Below, one piece after another: positions 1-13,000 of a DNA stretch of 64,000 nucleotides. Within the stretch, counting starts at the first letter, position 1. Each line of letters starts with the position of its first letter. Position numbers and translations under genes: made by a program. The DNA lies in NCBI GenBank assembly GCA_021397835.1, contig JAJFZO010000049.1:10545001-10609000 (forward strand), given 5' to 3'. The DNA is from Moringa oleifera. Lineage: Eukaryota > Streptophyta > Magnoliopsida > Brassicales > Moringaceae. The notes beneath the pieces were generated by a model. It did no database searches. It saw only the letters and a list, made by a program, of their open reading frames with translations, and was not told the origin of the DNA.

Positions 1-729
1 AGGGTAGTCTAGTTTTAAAGATAATTTATGTTCAACAATGATTCTATCCAACCCTAACATATCTTACATGACTAAGCAAAAATATCAGTATATTCTTTCA
101 ATAGATTGATCAAGGTTTCTCTTATCAAAGAAGAAGTCAAAGTCCCAATTCAAACCTCTTTCTTCTTTTCTTTGGTGTCAAATTCATGGTTTTAGTCTCT
201 TCTTCATGGGATGGAATTTCTTTTTCTTTGTGATCTACCCTTTTATTTACAGTGGAAGTTCATTATTTTCATTGTGTGTCCCGGTGTTAAGATTTTCTAG
301 TGAATATTTTTCTTTTAATTTTAGGTTACTTATTTCAGACATTGAGGTATTTACCATTAGATTCATTGAATCTGAGCATATAGAATAGGAAATTTCAAGA
401 TGTTTAAAGACAAACAAAGATGAAGGCAAAGAAAAGAGTTAGTAGTAATCAAGAAAGAAATGCGAAAGGAAATACATCTTGTTTCCATTTAGTCATAAAT
501 GAAACACAATAGGAATATTCAAAACAAATCTTTAAATTCACATCAAACGATTCTCATGCATTTTTGTAATGTCTTTTTTTCTAAATTTTTCTAGATGCAT
601 TTGGTAGCTTCATTGGTTCACTATATAAGAACAAACCTAATAATATTTATCCAAGGGTTTTCCAATAATTAATAAGCCGATTAGCATTGAGTCCTTCATG
701 TTAAGCTTTTTTTTCTTTTCTCTTATTAT

Positions 730-860
730 CCATCGGATTCAGTTGATAGCCTAGACCCCATCCATCTTCATATTTTAGAATATCGACGATCTCTAGTTTT
801 TCTTAAAGTTTTATCCCTCGGCTTTTACCTAATTGCGTTTCTTTTCTGAGGTTTACTTAA
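730..860 (-). pseudogene. G-patch-like segment downstream of the gypsy protease
   Basis: The minus strand reads QLGKSRGIKL, a stop, then EKLEIVDILKYEDGWGLGYQ. Many plant Ty3/gypsy polyproteins carry a glycine-rich G-patch-like stretch (GLGK...GLGY-x-P) between protease and reverse transcriptase. Position and sequence both fit that. The match is short, so this is a supported inference and not a certain call. Confidence 0.5.
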
Positions 861-914
861 CTCGAAGCATTTAATTTTCAAACATATGAGAATTCTCATA
901 AATATTAATCCACA

Positions 915-1345
915 TTCATAAACTCAAATAACTTGAAAACACTTTCTTCGATTTCTAGTGCTTCACTGTAAGGGGATTCCAAGAATATGGTAGTAATAGC
1001 ATCTTCTTCCCCATTTATTAATAATAGCTTATCATTTATGATAAGTTTCACCTTCTAATGCAAGGTTGAAGGCACAACTCTAGCTAAGTGAATCCACGAG
1101 CATCCTAGCAAGAGAGTGAATGAAAGTACGATGTTCATAACTTGAAATGTTGTGTCATATATGCTCAGATCAATCCTCAATTCCAAGTTTATAGAACCTT
1201 GCACTTTAGTTTTTCATTCATCAAATGCTTTAATGATCATGAGGTTGTATCTGACATGACTAAGATTTATAAAAAGTCAATTAAGAGTGCATCTTGCCAT
1301 CATATTCAAAGATGACCCATTATCGATCAACACTGGAGGAATAAT
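915..1345 (-). pseudogene. Ty3/gypsy aspartic protease region
   Basis: The minus strand encodes PPVLIDNGSSLNMM, which fits the plant gypsy protease consensus VLIDNGS-x-LN (the D-x-G catalytic motif is D-N-G here, as in many plant gypsy elements). It is followed by a decayed RAFDE-like segment, then FQVMNI, LLGCSWIH and RVVPSTLH. These match the typical downstream order FQVMDI...LLGRPWIH...VPSSLHQ. In-frame stops occur after TLN and after AFDE. The fragment is non-functional but diagnostic. Confidence 0.75.
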
Positions 1346-2449
1346 ATGCCCTTTATAATTGACATTGATATACAAGGCTGTGGTTAATGCTCACCCTTAC
1401 GTAGTAACTCGTCGTCACTAAAGGTTATGAAATTATGAGATATGATGAGGTTATAGATTCTTTCCAATTTATTAGTGAAAATTTAATGTGGCACATACAG
1501 AATCTTGAGAGTTTTCATCAAAACTTTTCGACGATCCTTTAAATTGAAAATAAATGGCAACAAAAAGATCTTCGCTGATGTCATTTATAATTGTTTTCTC
1601 CATCCTTTTGCCTTTGGTGATTTCTTTCTCGTTTGTTTTTTCATTGGCTCTAGAGTTCCATAGTATTAACCACTTATTGTCATGTGGCTTGTTCTAGCTA
1701 TGTTAACAACTTCATTTTTGTGTCCATCTAGTTGATATTTCCAAGGGACAACCTAGGAATTCTTGTATGGAAAAGGTCCACGAACTTTGATAACTAATGC
1801 TCGAGATTTCACCTCTTCTTTCTTCATAGATAAATCGTTTGTGATAGTTAGTAAAACTTTAAATTTGACCATGAAGGGTTTAATCTCTTCAACCATAAAT
1901 ACTTCCTCACACCATTTGATCATATTTACCTAGGTTGACTTGTGGGTAAGCAAAGGATTATTGGTGACATTGGGTATGTTCTCTAGTTCAAAACTTAGTA
2001 GTTTCTATTCTTTTAAAGACTATACCTTGTACTTGAATGTAGGGCAGTCTTTTGTATCATACCATACTACTCTGAAATGGTATTAACAGCTCGCTATTAG
2101 GTTATACCATAGGGATAAAGAGCTTATAATGGTTTAACATACAGTGGTGCTCTAGTTTTTATTCTAGTAATTATGGATATATATCTAAGTAAGCCACTAA
2201 GATTAGGTGAATTGAGAACTTTTTTCTTTTACTTGTTATCGTCCTGAGGGATTCTGATCATTAAATGTTGTGAGACCTCTCATATGCTTAAGTTTGGGGT
2301 TTGATAAATTCAAGTGCATAAGTGGTATTGTGTAGGGATCGTATTTGCTAGTTTATGAAAAGTTGGATGAGCGATATAATTCGCTTCACCTATTTCTTCT
2401 TTATTGTAAGAGCACTTCTTGTAATAGGATCATCTAGCCTTTCAGTTCA

Positions 2450-2830
2450 AAATGTATTCTCTATAAATTCATTGGTCTGAACAATCTTGGTGAAATTTTC
2501 TTCAACCATGGAAACCATATAAGAATAGAATCGAGGATGAAAATTTTGCAAAAAAGTTTGCGAGAACTCTGCTTTACTAAGTGTAAGTTGAACTTTACAA
2601 GCCATTTCTTGCCATTAAGTAGCATAGTCTTTAAAGGTTTCATTGTCGCTTTTCAAAGTGTGACTCGGTTAAGCCTTAACCCATTCATGTGTTGGTAATG
2701 GACTAAGAAAGCATCAACTAAGTCTCTTTAAGACTAAATCTTGGAGGCTCCAGATTAGTGTACCACTCCAAAGCTTCCTCTTTTAGGCTATCTGAAAAGT
2801 AATGAATCAAAAGCTTTTAATTAGTCTTGT
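2450..2830 (-). pseudogene. Ty3/gypsy gag core fragment
   Basis: Retrotrans_gag-type capsid core. Translating the minus strand and tolerating a frameshift and stops, one reads a segment like DSLKEEALEWYTNLEPP, a degraded linker, HYQHMNG, then NETFKDYAT, WQEMACKV and the conserved tail F-x-x-N-F-H-P-R-F-Y. Plant Ty3/gypsy gag proteins show the same order (ALEWY...L, F..QY, ETF..YA.RW...A..V). The W of the usual RWR motif follows a TAA where an R codon would stand. This is a dead copy. It fixes the orientation of the whole element as minus. Confidence 0.7.
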
Positions 2831-3797
2831 ATCTATGCATCTTGTATAAGTACATCTTAGATGGGTACGAGGACATCTTGTCCTGAGATATTTGTCAAAC
2901 TCAAGCAATTTGAAATTTATGTGATATCACTAAATTCGATACTAAGCTGAGCTTGGTTATATTAATCCCGTTTGCTAATAACTTCTAATTTATGGTGTCA
3001 GTGTTCCTCATTTCTCATACTAAAATTGATCATCCATATTCTGGATATATTTCACTGCTATTTATTTTTCTTGATTTTGAGCCATAGCTAGATTTATAGG
3101 GTTGGGTACGAAAGTCTCTTGAGAAGATGTTTTCTTAAGGCCTTCAATTTTTATAGGATTTTTTCCTTTTAATAATGTATCGAAAGATATCATCATCTAC
3201 TGAAATTGGGCTTGCATTGTGCCTTGTAATTCTCGGTGAATTTTAATCATTCTCTTATTAAAGGCTTCTTGTGCAGCTTAAATTTTAACTTGAATTTTCT
3301 CAAGTTTCTTAATTCTCTCTGCTTAATTATCCATTTTCACTTCATTTAACTTTGAGATTTAAGATTACTCTTCTTGGTGTTTGGGTATTGCTTAGCTTTA
3401 CCTATTTTCTTAAATGTTTAATTTAAAGAGTTAATATCACAAGAAAGCATGTATGCATGAAAAATAAACATGACGAAGGTATAGTACTCACATCGTCACA
3501 AAGCTAAAAATAAACATTTTATTAAAATTTATATAAGTATCTCATGAGTATCTAAGATTGGGTCTATAATTGAATACGTCAACTACTTGCTGTTATCTTT
3601 CTAGAAGTGTACGTACGAAGATTTACCTCTTTTCTTTTGAGCGTTCTACTGATTTGGTCTTGGCAACATCTAAATCCTTTTCCATGAGGTTTGTAGCTCC
3701 TGTAGCTTGATCAAAAATGACTTCTGTAAACTTTAATTTATGACTCGTACTCTCTTTTGTTGTAGCGTTGGGATGCATAGATTTCTTTAGCTTTGGA

Positions 3798-4640
3798 CAC
3801 TACAAGAAAATAGCCAAATTCTTAAGGAAAATTCCCACGAAAACAAAACTGTGTGAATTTTTGAAATCTATTAGGGGAATTGATACGGAGAAGTTATGTA
3901 ATGAGAAATCATTATTCCAACGGAAATTCCATCAAAATTTTTAACATATCATTTCTTGCGAATATTATGGTAATAAAATCCGTAAGAAATTTGATAAAAA
4001 ATATTCATTTATATTTTTGTTTTTCAATGTTAAGGAATTTCTAACGAAAAGCTACCGTGGTAATTTTTATATAATTTTATTAATTATTAAAAAACATTTA
4101 ATTTAATTGCCATGAATATTACCATGGTAATTGTTTTAACTATATATTTAAATTTTTAAATTTAATTAAATAAAATTTATAATGCAATTCTCACGGTATA
4201 TTAATGTGGGAATTAATTGTTAACTTTGCCACGGAAGACAAAACCGTGGCAATCCATTGAAAAAATATATAATTCAATTTTTAAATTATTTTAAGCAATA
4301 ATATTACCACGAAATAAACCGTCGCAATGTGTGCATCACTTTTCACGAAAATTTTGGTGTCAATTTTGTTAAAATAATTTTTTAATTTAATATATTGAAA
4401 TAATATTTTGTTTTGTTAATCAATTGCCATGGTAGTATTCGTTGCAATATTTTTAGAGTGTTTGCCACGGTTTTTTTGTGGGAATTTTGAAAAAAAACTT
4501 CTTAATATTTGATATAATATTTAAATATTTAAATAATTAACATAAAAATAATTTATAATAATCATTTATAATAATTTATCACGAATATTATCCGTGACAA
4601 TTTTGTTATTTGCCACGAAATTTTTTGTAAGAATTATTGA
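3798..4640. repeat. CACTA-1 left terminus and subterminal repeats
   Basis: After the CACTA end the sequence repeatedly shows degenerate copies, in both orientations, of a short motif around ATTGCCACGG, AATTCCCACGAAA and CCGTGGCAA. Examples lie near 3830, 4050, 4110, 4195, 4240, 4310, 4430, 4470, 4580 and 4615. These correspond to the cleaner array at the other end. In En/Spm-type elements such subterminal motifs bind the TNPA-like protein. Copies here are more diverged than at the right end. Confidence 0.8.
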
Positions 4641-5803
4641 TTGAATTAAAATTTGTAATTAATTTTTTAAAATTTTATAAAATATATTTTTAATATACTT
4701 TGATAATATATGGGAAGGTAGATTTTTTTAAAATAATGTAGCATTTTTTATATTATTTATTTATCATAATTTAATTTTTAAGCATAATTATTTTAATTAT
4801 ATAATTTTTATAATTAAAAAAAGATGAGTAATCAAATATTTTTTTTTAATTTTTGATAACTTTAGTTAATTGTTTAACGTACGTATAATTAAGTGTTGTT
4901 TTATATTTTTTGTTGTAATCACAAATTTAATATATATATACAAAATTTATTTTCATTTTGATAATATATTAATTATTAGCAATAAAAGTAAAATTCAACT
5001 ACTTGAATTAATAATTATATTTACTAAAAAGTAAATAATAATCTAATTCGCATTTGAAAAGAATACTACATTTGGTTGTTTGTTTCAATGGTCAAGGTCT
5101 TATACTTAAAATGCAAGAAAGCAAACTTGAAGTTATAATATATAATATTATAACTTTTAAGTATATAATACATAATATTTTTTAATAATTTAATTTAATT
5201 TATCATTAAAAATATATCATGTCATATATTTTTTAATGTATTATAAAATATATAAAATATAGTAATGCATTTAATAAATTAATTTAAACACTTGTAGATT
5301 ATAATATATAGTAATATATATAAGAAAATCTCATGGTATATATATATATATATATATATAATGATTAGTACATATAACCCAATGTAAAATCATAAATTTA
5401 ATTATCTTGTATTTTCATAATATATTAGATATCATGTAGTGAACTACAATATACTAATTATAATATATTGTAAAATATATAATATATTAATTTGTCCAAT
5501 AAATATAAGTACTAATTATAAGGATGAGCCATGAGTTGTAATTAAATAACTTGAAACATTAGTACATATAACTATGATTAGCTATCAATTTTGGAACAAT
5601 TACTTGTTTCTAATTGCATTGTTTAGTGAAAAATATATATGATTAGGTATCAATTAATAAATATTTGTTTGTTAATATAAATTATAATTATTAGTCTAAA
5701 TTACAATATATGTATTGATAAGTAATTACTTATTAATTTAAATTTCAATTAATACATATAATGATTAAATAATTTAATTAAAATGAATAAATTAAAAAAC
5801 AAA
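4641..5803. other. AT-rich stretch with TA microsatellite, no gene seen
   Basis: Very AT-rich non-coding DNA inside CACTA-1. It includes a TA dinucleotide run at about 5337-5360. No coding segment, tRNA or recognisable motif was found on either strand. Confidence 0.6.
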
Positions 5804-5867
5804 ATACTACATCAAAACGACGTCGTTTTGATGTAGTATAAATACTTACCCACAAACGAAACCCTAA
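5804..5867 (+). promoter_or_regulatory. Putative CACTA-1 promoter: 36-bp perfect palindrome, TATA box, telo-box
   Basis: Positions 5804-5839 form a perfect inverted repeat (18 bp each arm) centred on GAC|GTC, i.e. AAAACGACGTCGTTTT at its core. GACGTC is a C-box/ACGT element of the kind bound by plant bZIP factors. TATAAATA follows directly at 5837-5844 and overlaps the palindrome edge. AAACCCTAA, a telo-box frequent near plant transcription starts, lies at 5859-5867. Sequence beyond resembles a pyrimidine-rich plant 5' leader. The arrangement suggests the element's promoter driving plus transcription toward the transposase genes. Function is inferred and the palindrome is seen directly. Confidence 0.55.
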
Positions 5868-6473
5868 CTTAGTTATCTTGTTTATCGCCGCATACCCATT
5901 TCTTCACTCCTTCAATGTCTGTAATCTTTCTACTCTCTATAATCTGCATTTCTTTGCAATTTCTCCACTCTTCTTGCTACTTGGTCTTTACAGGAAGATC
6001 AAATCTAAGCATTTGGTGAATCGTCACTAGATTTTGAGAGGTAAACTTGGATTTTAGCCACCTGATATGCTTAAAGTTAAGCAGCTGTGGAAAACTCTTT
6101 CTCTCCTTTTCTTCTCTGCTTAAAGTTAAGCACCGCCTCCGTCGAATTCATTTCTCCAAACTGACTTTGCAGTGAAAATTTTAAAGCTTCTCTAACTACC
6201 CAGGCCTCTGCTTTCTTTGGCTTCATATTCCATTATGTGTACTTATATATTACCACAGAACTTTTGACAAAAGCACCCTGCTTATCTCTTATTACCAAGC
6301 CATGTTTACCAGATTTACGTCATGAAAAAGCAAGGTTCACTATAATAGAAAGAAAGGGTAAGTTCTCTGCTTCTTTTGGCTTCACATTCCTTCCCGTGGC
6401 CTTAAACTACACTTTTGATAAAAGCACCCAACTCGAAATGGAAATGGAAGAGCTCCCCTTCTTTGTATGTATC

Positions 6474-6740
6474 CTACCCTGGGACCTGGAATCGAGCAAC
6501 TGAGTCACTTTGCCAGTTGCTCGGTGCCTTCCCTTGTTGAATGCTTAGCTGCAAGAAGTGGCTTCTTCGGGCAAGGCCTTGGGTACGTCTGAAACGGTAG
6601 ATTTTTTTATGGCTCATAGTGAGAGACATGATCTCTTGGTTCGTCCACATCTGAACAACGGGGTCGAAAGCCTCTATGAAATATTCCCTCGTCTCTGTAG
6701 TTTTTTCTCCGCCCGACGAATCTTTTATCTGACGCCTCAT
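6474..6740. other. GC-richer island of unknown origin inside CACTA-1 leader
   Basis: About 260 bp whose composition is clearly richer in G+C than the flanks. It is open in a minus frame (88 codons) and mostly open in a plus frame (62 codons). It sits between two copies of the leader repeat. I do not recognise the protein in either frame. Base composition suggests captured foreign DNA, possibly organellar or genic, but nothing in the sequence proves it. Confidence 0.3.
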
Positions 6741-6846
6741 CTTTAATTACCAGTGCCATGCCTACCGGATTTCAGTCATGAAACATATGGTTCTTTGTAA
6801 TCGAAGTACACAAGCTAGCTCATCACTGTAATAGAAAGAGATGGTA

Positions 6847-7085
6847 AGCTCTCTGCTTCCTTTGCCTTCATGTTTCGTCACTGTAACAGAAAGACAGTAA
6901 GCTCTTTGCTTCCTTTGCCTTCATATTTCGTCACTGTAACAGAAAGATGAGCTCTCTGCTTCCTTTGCCTTCATATTTTGTCACTGCAACAGAAAGATGG
7001 TAAGCTCTCTGCTTCCTTTGCCTTCATATTTCATCACTGTAACAGAAAGATGAGCTCTCTGCTTCCTTTGCCTTCATATTCCCTT
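6847..7085 (+). repeat. Five tandem copies of a 50-53 bp leader repeat
   Basis: Copies begin at 6847, 6900, 6950, 7003 and 7053, each with AGCTCTCTGCTTCCTTTGCC (or one mismatch) and then TTCATATTTCGTCACTGTAA-like sequence and CAGAAAGA. Copies differ by a few substitutions and by a GTA insertion just before AGCTCT. A related diverged copy sits upstream near 6340-6390. It reads as local tandem amplification in the element's leader. No function is evident. Confidence 0.85.
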
Positions 7086-7600
7086 CTGTGGTCTTCATTT
7101 ATACTTTTGACAATAGCATCCTACTCATCTTCGATTACCAGTGCCATGCCTACCAGATTTAAATCGTGAAAAAACATGGTATTCCTTTTAGGACTGACTA
7201 TAACAATAGCACCCTGCTCATCGTTACAGCATCCACACTCTCTTTCAACTATCCAGTACGTATCAGATATTGTCCATTTTTTGGGTATCTTAGATCCTTC
7301 TCACTTCTTGGTGCACCAGCTGAAAAATTAACAGTCTTTCTTCATGCCTCATTTCGACATAGCTGTCCACAATCTGAACAGGATTCTTCCCTTTTGTCGA
7401 ACATACAGGAAATTAGATGTAGCATTCCACTGATGAGAATACGTTTGTTTTTTTTTTTAGGCTGTCCGGATTTAACTCTTCGTTTTTTTTTGTTTTTTTT
7501 TTGTAGGCTGTGGATTTTGTAGTGGAATAGAAACCAAAAAATATTTTCAAGCCAAGGTTAATTATTGTCATCTCAGTGGTGAGAATACGTTCTAAAGGCA

Positions 7601-10038
7601 CTTTAAGTGGATGCTTAACAATGTTGCGGACACATGACTAAAATGTATTAGAGTAATGCAAATATATGACATGCGCATATGTGGATTGAGGTAGCTAAAG
7701 CACACACTAAAATGTTCATATCGGAAATAAAACAAGTAATATAATACATTTTTTTATGCACTACATTTTGTTAAAAGTTGTAAGAACCCAGATGCACCAT
7801 GTTAGGATTTGAGGTTATGTATATTATTGCGATATTCCAAGTGATCATCTCTATTAGGTTTTTTTTTTTTATTTTGGAATTAATAAAAAACCTTGATTCC
7901 ACTATTTGTTATTATTTTATATGGTAATAGGATTAACAAGGAAGAAAATTAATCTGAACTTGATTGTAGTTGCAATGTGGTTGTGCATTTTGTATTCAAT
8001 ACTTAACATTAGTGTTTTAGGAGTGAACATTGCCACTCTAATGGTGCAAAAATGTACATTGGTAAGGGTGTCAGATTTGTGAGATCAAATTCTGATGTAA
8101 ACTTGATTTCTTTTGAGAAAAGGTTTAGATGGTAAAATTTTTTATTTGGGTGAGTTGGTAAAATTTTTTATTTGGGTGAGTTCAAGGGTATTTATATTTT
8201 TTCTTTTTTTTTTCATATGAAAAGAATGTTATATATTATGTTATATAGCATTACCACTTATCTGGTGACCATTATTTTCTTTTTACTAGTATATGTTAGA
8301 ATGTTCAATAATTACACAACATGAATTTGATTTCTCATGTATGAAAAGTAGTTTCATGTATTTACAAATGAATTGTCTCATATATAATATCTAAATATAT
8401 AGTAAATAAAATTGTAATGTTTTCATATAACTCATTCAAATGATTAATTATAATTTATTTATAATATTTTCATTTTCATTACACTATATATCACTCTTAA
8501 CAAATACAATGATATTTTATCTTATAGGATTGTTCATTATCATATTAAAGTTGATATAATTAATTAATTATAAAGTAATTATTTTTAATTATTTAATTTA
8601 TTTTTGAAATAATACAAATAACTAAAAAATTAATTTTTTAATAACTTTTTTACTAGATTTCGTTGTCAACTCCTTGTTTGTATGAAAATAAATTTAAATA
8701 ACATAATTAATTTGTTAGATAAATAAATAAAAAATTATTTTTTCACATATTTAATTAATATTTGCAAAAAATCTCAATCCTATGGAGAAAAAAAAAACAA
8801 GCACTTTTTTCGTAGTTAATTAAATAGAAAAAAAAACATGGTTGAAATTAAAAACGAAATCACAATTATGTATTATAAACATTGTTTACTTTTGCAATTA
8901 TTTTATTAATTAATTGCAAATATTCAAAAGTGAAGATACTTTATTAAGTAAAATTTGTTTAACATATATATTATGATACTTTTATTGCCAACATATTATT
9001 TATTTCAAATTTACTTAAAATAAAATATTTAGTAATGTAAAATAAGTTTATTTAATTAATTAATTTTAAAAAATTTTATTACAAATATATTTAATTTGGC
9101 AGTATAATGTAAATCATATTATATAATTTTTAATCATTTTTTAATGTTAATAAAATGGAAAAAAATTGATCTCATTATAAAAACTAGTTATTGTTATTTA
9201 TTATAAATAATTACTAATTTTACTATTATTTTATTAAGTAAATATGTATTTATTAAATTAAATATATTTTATTCTATAAAATTTGTATATGATAAAAAAA
9301 TATAATGATTTCATTACTTATATCTTAATTGGTTTCTCTTTTTTAGCTTGGGCCACGTGATAAAACTCTTCATTGCATCATAAAACAAGAGGAATCTGTC
9401 TCAAAATATCACTTGATTGCTTGCGTAACTGATAGTAAGATGTTACTAACTTTTTCATTCATTTATTAAAGTATGTTAATATTATTTTATTAATTATAAA
9501 TAATTTATAATTAATTTCACTTTTTAATTACGACAAATAACATTAGTTATATAAGAATAGGATATTAATTGATGAACCTATAGTTAGTAGTTAGAGTTTA
9601 TTGTATTAGTTACAACTTTCAAGTATATTAACTAAATTGAAATGAATAATGTTTGACTGTTAATTTATATTTTTACATGTATCTTTACATGTATTAGTTA
9701 CAACTTTCGACTTTCAAGTTTTTCTTGCATTACCTTTTAAAATCCACTTTAAGTATCTCTTTAGAAACCCATGCAAGGGTTAACTTTATCTAGTTACCTT
9801 TTCAATAGTCTCCAATTTAGATTGTTCATAAAAAAAAGTCTATTTCAGGTGCTGTTGAAATCTTTATGAACTAGTTGCTCGTTTCAACTTGTTCTGTTGA
9901 AAAGGCAATTTGATAATGTGATAGAAGGCATACATGTTCATCTTATCAATATCATTAGTTTTTTAAAAAATAATGTTTTACTTACATCAATAGTTTATTA
10001 AGAATGGGATGATTGGTTTTTTATCTGACTTTTTTTAG
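7601..10038. other. AT-rich intergenic part of CACTA-1, nothing recognised
   Basis: About 2.4 kb of AT-rich sequence upstream of the TNP2 gene. An imperfect tandem duplication of about 25 bp is visible at 8130-8185 (GGTAAAATTTTTTATTTGGG twice). Possibly it contains an intron or spacer of the leader transcript. No gene, RNA or further repeat could be supported. Confidence 0.6.
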
Positions 10039-13000
10039 ATGGAAATTCCTGAGCATCGTCAATGGATGTATAATAGGAGAACTTTGACGAATGATTTGTC
10101 ACCAGAATTTATGTTAGGGGTTAAAGAATTTATATCAGTTGCATGTCAGCTGCTTGTGTACCAAGCAGATCGGTTGATCAGGTGTCCTTGTGCGAAATGC
10201 AAGTGTCTGTGCTTTTTCGAGCTAGATACAGTAAGATTACATCTATATAGAAAAGGTTTTCAACCTGACTATTACCATTAACATAACCACGGTGAGGCTC
10301 CTACTCCATTCGTTCCAAGTCATTATGATCCTACTTCAGTCCATAAGGATATCAGCAGTTATGAAAAAATGGTCATGAATACTGCGAGGCCATCCTTTGT
10401 TCCGAATGTGGAGCCAGAATTACCGAATTTAGAGTCATCAAAATTCTATGATATGTTAAATGCTGCCCAGTCGCCCTCATGGGATGGATGTCAGAGCCAC
10501 ACAGTCTTATCAGTTTCTGTGAGATTAATGAGTATCAAGTCTGATTATAATGTAATTGTGGCATGCATCGATGAAATAATCATCCTCTTCAAAGAAGTAT
10601 TACCGACGAGTAATAAGATGCCAAATAATTTCTATCAGACTAAAAAATTGATCTCTCAACTTGGATGTGGTTACAAGAAAATTGATTATTGTTAGGCTGG
10701 TTGCATGTTATCTTATGGTGACAGTACTGGAGAGCAAGAATGTAGATTTTGTGGTGAAGGTTGTTTTCGAAATCGACGAGGAGTAAATAATCGAAGTAAG
10801 AATGTACCAAAGAAACAAATGTGGTATTTACCGATAGTTCCACGATTGCAAAGATTGTTTGCTTCAAATGCTACTGCAGAGCATATGAGATGGCATCATG
10901 ACAATAAATGTGAAGACGGAATATTAGCACACCCTTCAGGTGGGACAGCTTGGAGGCATTTTGATTTGACTCATCCGGAGTTCGCATCAGAACCAAGGAA
11001 TGTGCGATTAGGATTACGTTCTGATGGCTTCAATCCTTTTAATATGACCTCCAACGTATATTCATGTTGGCCCATCATTTTAACCCCATATAATCTTCCA
11101 CCAGGGATGTGAACGAAGAGAGAATATATTTAACAACAATCATTCCTGGTCTAAACAATCTGAAGGCCTTAATAAATGTGTTTTTGCAGCCTTTAATTGA
11201 AGATTTGAAACTGTTGTGGGATTATGGTATGGAAACTTATGATATCTCACTGAAGTAAAACTTTTGTATGAAAGCTGCACTATTATGGACTATAAATGAT
11301 TTCCCTGCAAATGGTATGTTATCAGGCTGGCAAACAGCAGGTTGATTAGGTTGTCCAGTTTGTATGGGATCATCAAAAGCTTTTTACTTGAAACATGGTA
11401 GAAAGATATGTTATTTTGATTGTCATCGATAATTCCTCCCAATGGACCACCTATTTAGAAGGAACAGAAAGAATTTTATCGAGGGTCAAATTAAATTGGG
11501 TGAACCACTAAGGAGACTCTCTAATGCAGAACTATATCATGTAGCTATGCAGTTTCCTAAAATAATTGACACGGGAGGCCAGCACCGAAAACATGGCTAT
11601 GGAGAGTTGCACAATTTCACTAAATGCAGTATCTTTTGGGATTTACCATATTGGCGTGACTTATTGAACCCTTATAATATAGATGTCATGCATACCGAAG
11701 CTAATGTTTTCAAGAATGTTTTCATACTGTGATGGACGTTAATGGAAAAACTAAGGACAATGTCAATGCAAGGTTAGATTTACCTTTATATTGTCGTCGA
11801 AATGACTTGCATCTTGAAGATAGAGGTAATGGAAGCTTCATAAAATCGAAAGCTCAGTATACACTAGATATGGACTAGAAGAGGGCTATATGTGAGTGGA
11901 TAAAAGAGTTGAAACTTCCTGATGGATATGTATCTAACTTGGGCAGATGTGTTGACATTTGAACATGTACATTGCAGCATATGAAAAGCCATGATTGTCA
12001 TGTGGTGAGGGAGAGATTATTGCCAATTGCATTTAGTTGCCTACCTACGCCTATTTAGGAAGCTATCATTGAATTGAGTCTATTCTTTCGAGATTTATGT
12101 TGTCCGAAATTTGAGGAGAATAAGTTAGATGTGATGGATAGTAATATTGTCGTAATTTTGTGTAAGTTGGAAAAGATATTTCCTCCTGCATTTTTTGATG
12201 TCATGAAACACTTGCCTGTGCACTTAATGTATGACACGCGAGTTGGAGGACTAGTACAATACAGATGGATGTATCCATTTGAGACGTATGAATTATTTTG
12301 TTGAAATTTTATTTACATTTAAATGGATTAAGCTTATCTGATTATCCTAATACATGTAAAAATGTTGTTTTGTAAATTTTCACACAATCTGAAAAAGAAG
12401 GTTAAGAATAAAGCTCATGTGGATGGTTCCATCTGTGAAGCTTACACATTGGAGAAGACATCATCTTATTGTTCTCATTACTTTGAGGCACATGTCCAAG
12501 CTAAAAATCGAAGAGTGCCACGAAATGATGATAGTGGAGAGTCATTTCAGCATCCTTAATTATCTATCTTCAATTATCCTGGCCGAAGTGAGGGGTTGTG
12601 TAAGACTCGTTATCTTACACAAGAGGAAGCATTTGAGATAAGCAAATACGTGCTTATGAATTGTCTTGAAGTTGAACTCTTTGTGCAGTAAGCTCTAACA
12701 TGAATATTGGTAACATTTTACATCAATTGTATTGGATATAATTTGACATGTATGCTATTTATCCTTGCAGAATATTCATTCAAACATTAACCATATCCTT
12801 ATAGAATCTATGTGAAGTCAATATAACAAAATGTGTACAATCAGACTTCGTTGATTGGTTCAAGGAATACGTAAGTAATTTCATGGTAATTCTTATTGCA
12901 ATTATGAAATAATGTAACTTTCAATAGCATTTATGTTGAGAAAGTTTTGTTTCTATCGATATGTTATTAGGTGCACAATCCTATCAATGGGGTGAATGAT

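Larger units (their letters stand above)
1..3794 (-). mobile_element. Ty3/gypsy retrotransposon remnant (internal region)
   Basis: Minus-strand translation gives, in the usual order, a gag core (about 2830-2450), a retroviral-type aspartic protease region (about 1345-915) and a G-patch-like segment (about 860-730). All are broken by stops and frameshifts. No LTR, reverse transcriptase or integrase was recognised, so the pol end probably lies left of the window. The element continues beyond CACTA-1: joining 17353-17744 to 3797 and below gives an extended readable minus frame across the insertion point. The rest of the interval is AT-rich decayed internal sequence. Family assignment rests on gag and protease motifs and is fairly secure. 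Clade is not assigned. Confidence 0.75.
5868..7600 (+). other. CACTA-1 leader region with internally repeated segments
   Basis: This region is less AT-rich than its surroundings and pyrimidine-biased. A longer motif recurs: TTTTGACAAAAGCACCC followed by CTCATCT and ATTACCAGTGCCATGCCTACC. More or less complete copies lie at about 6235-6335, 6735-6785, 7085-7175 and 7195-7225, plus a partial copy near 6410-6430. Short ORFs here (88 and 118 aa) have no recognisable domain and overlap repeats, so I do not call them genes. T-runs lie near 7446 and 7485-7500. The region may be an untranslated leader with introns or captured sequence. Confidence 0.45.

Noticed and set aside
206..429. Overlapping 60-codon ORFs at the left edge
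   Set aside because: Opposite-strand shadows in decayed gypsy sequence without motifs.
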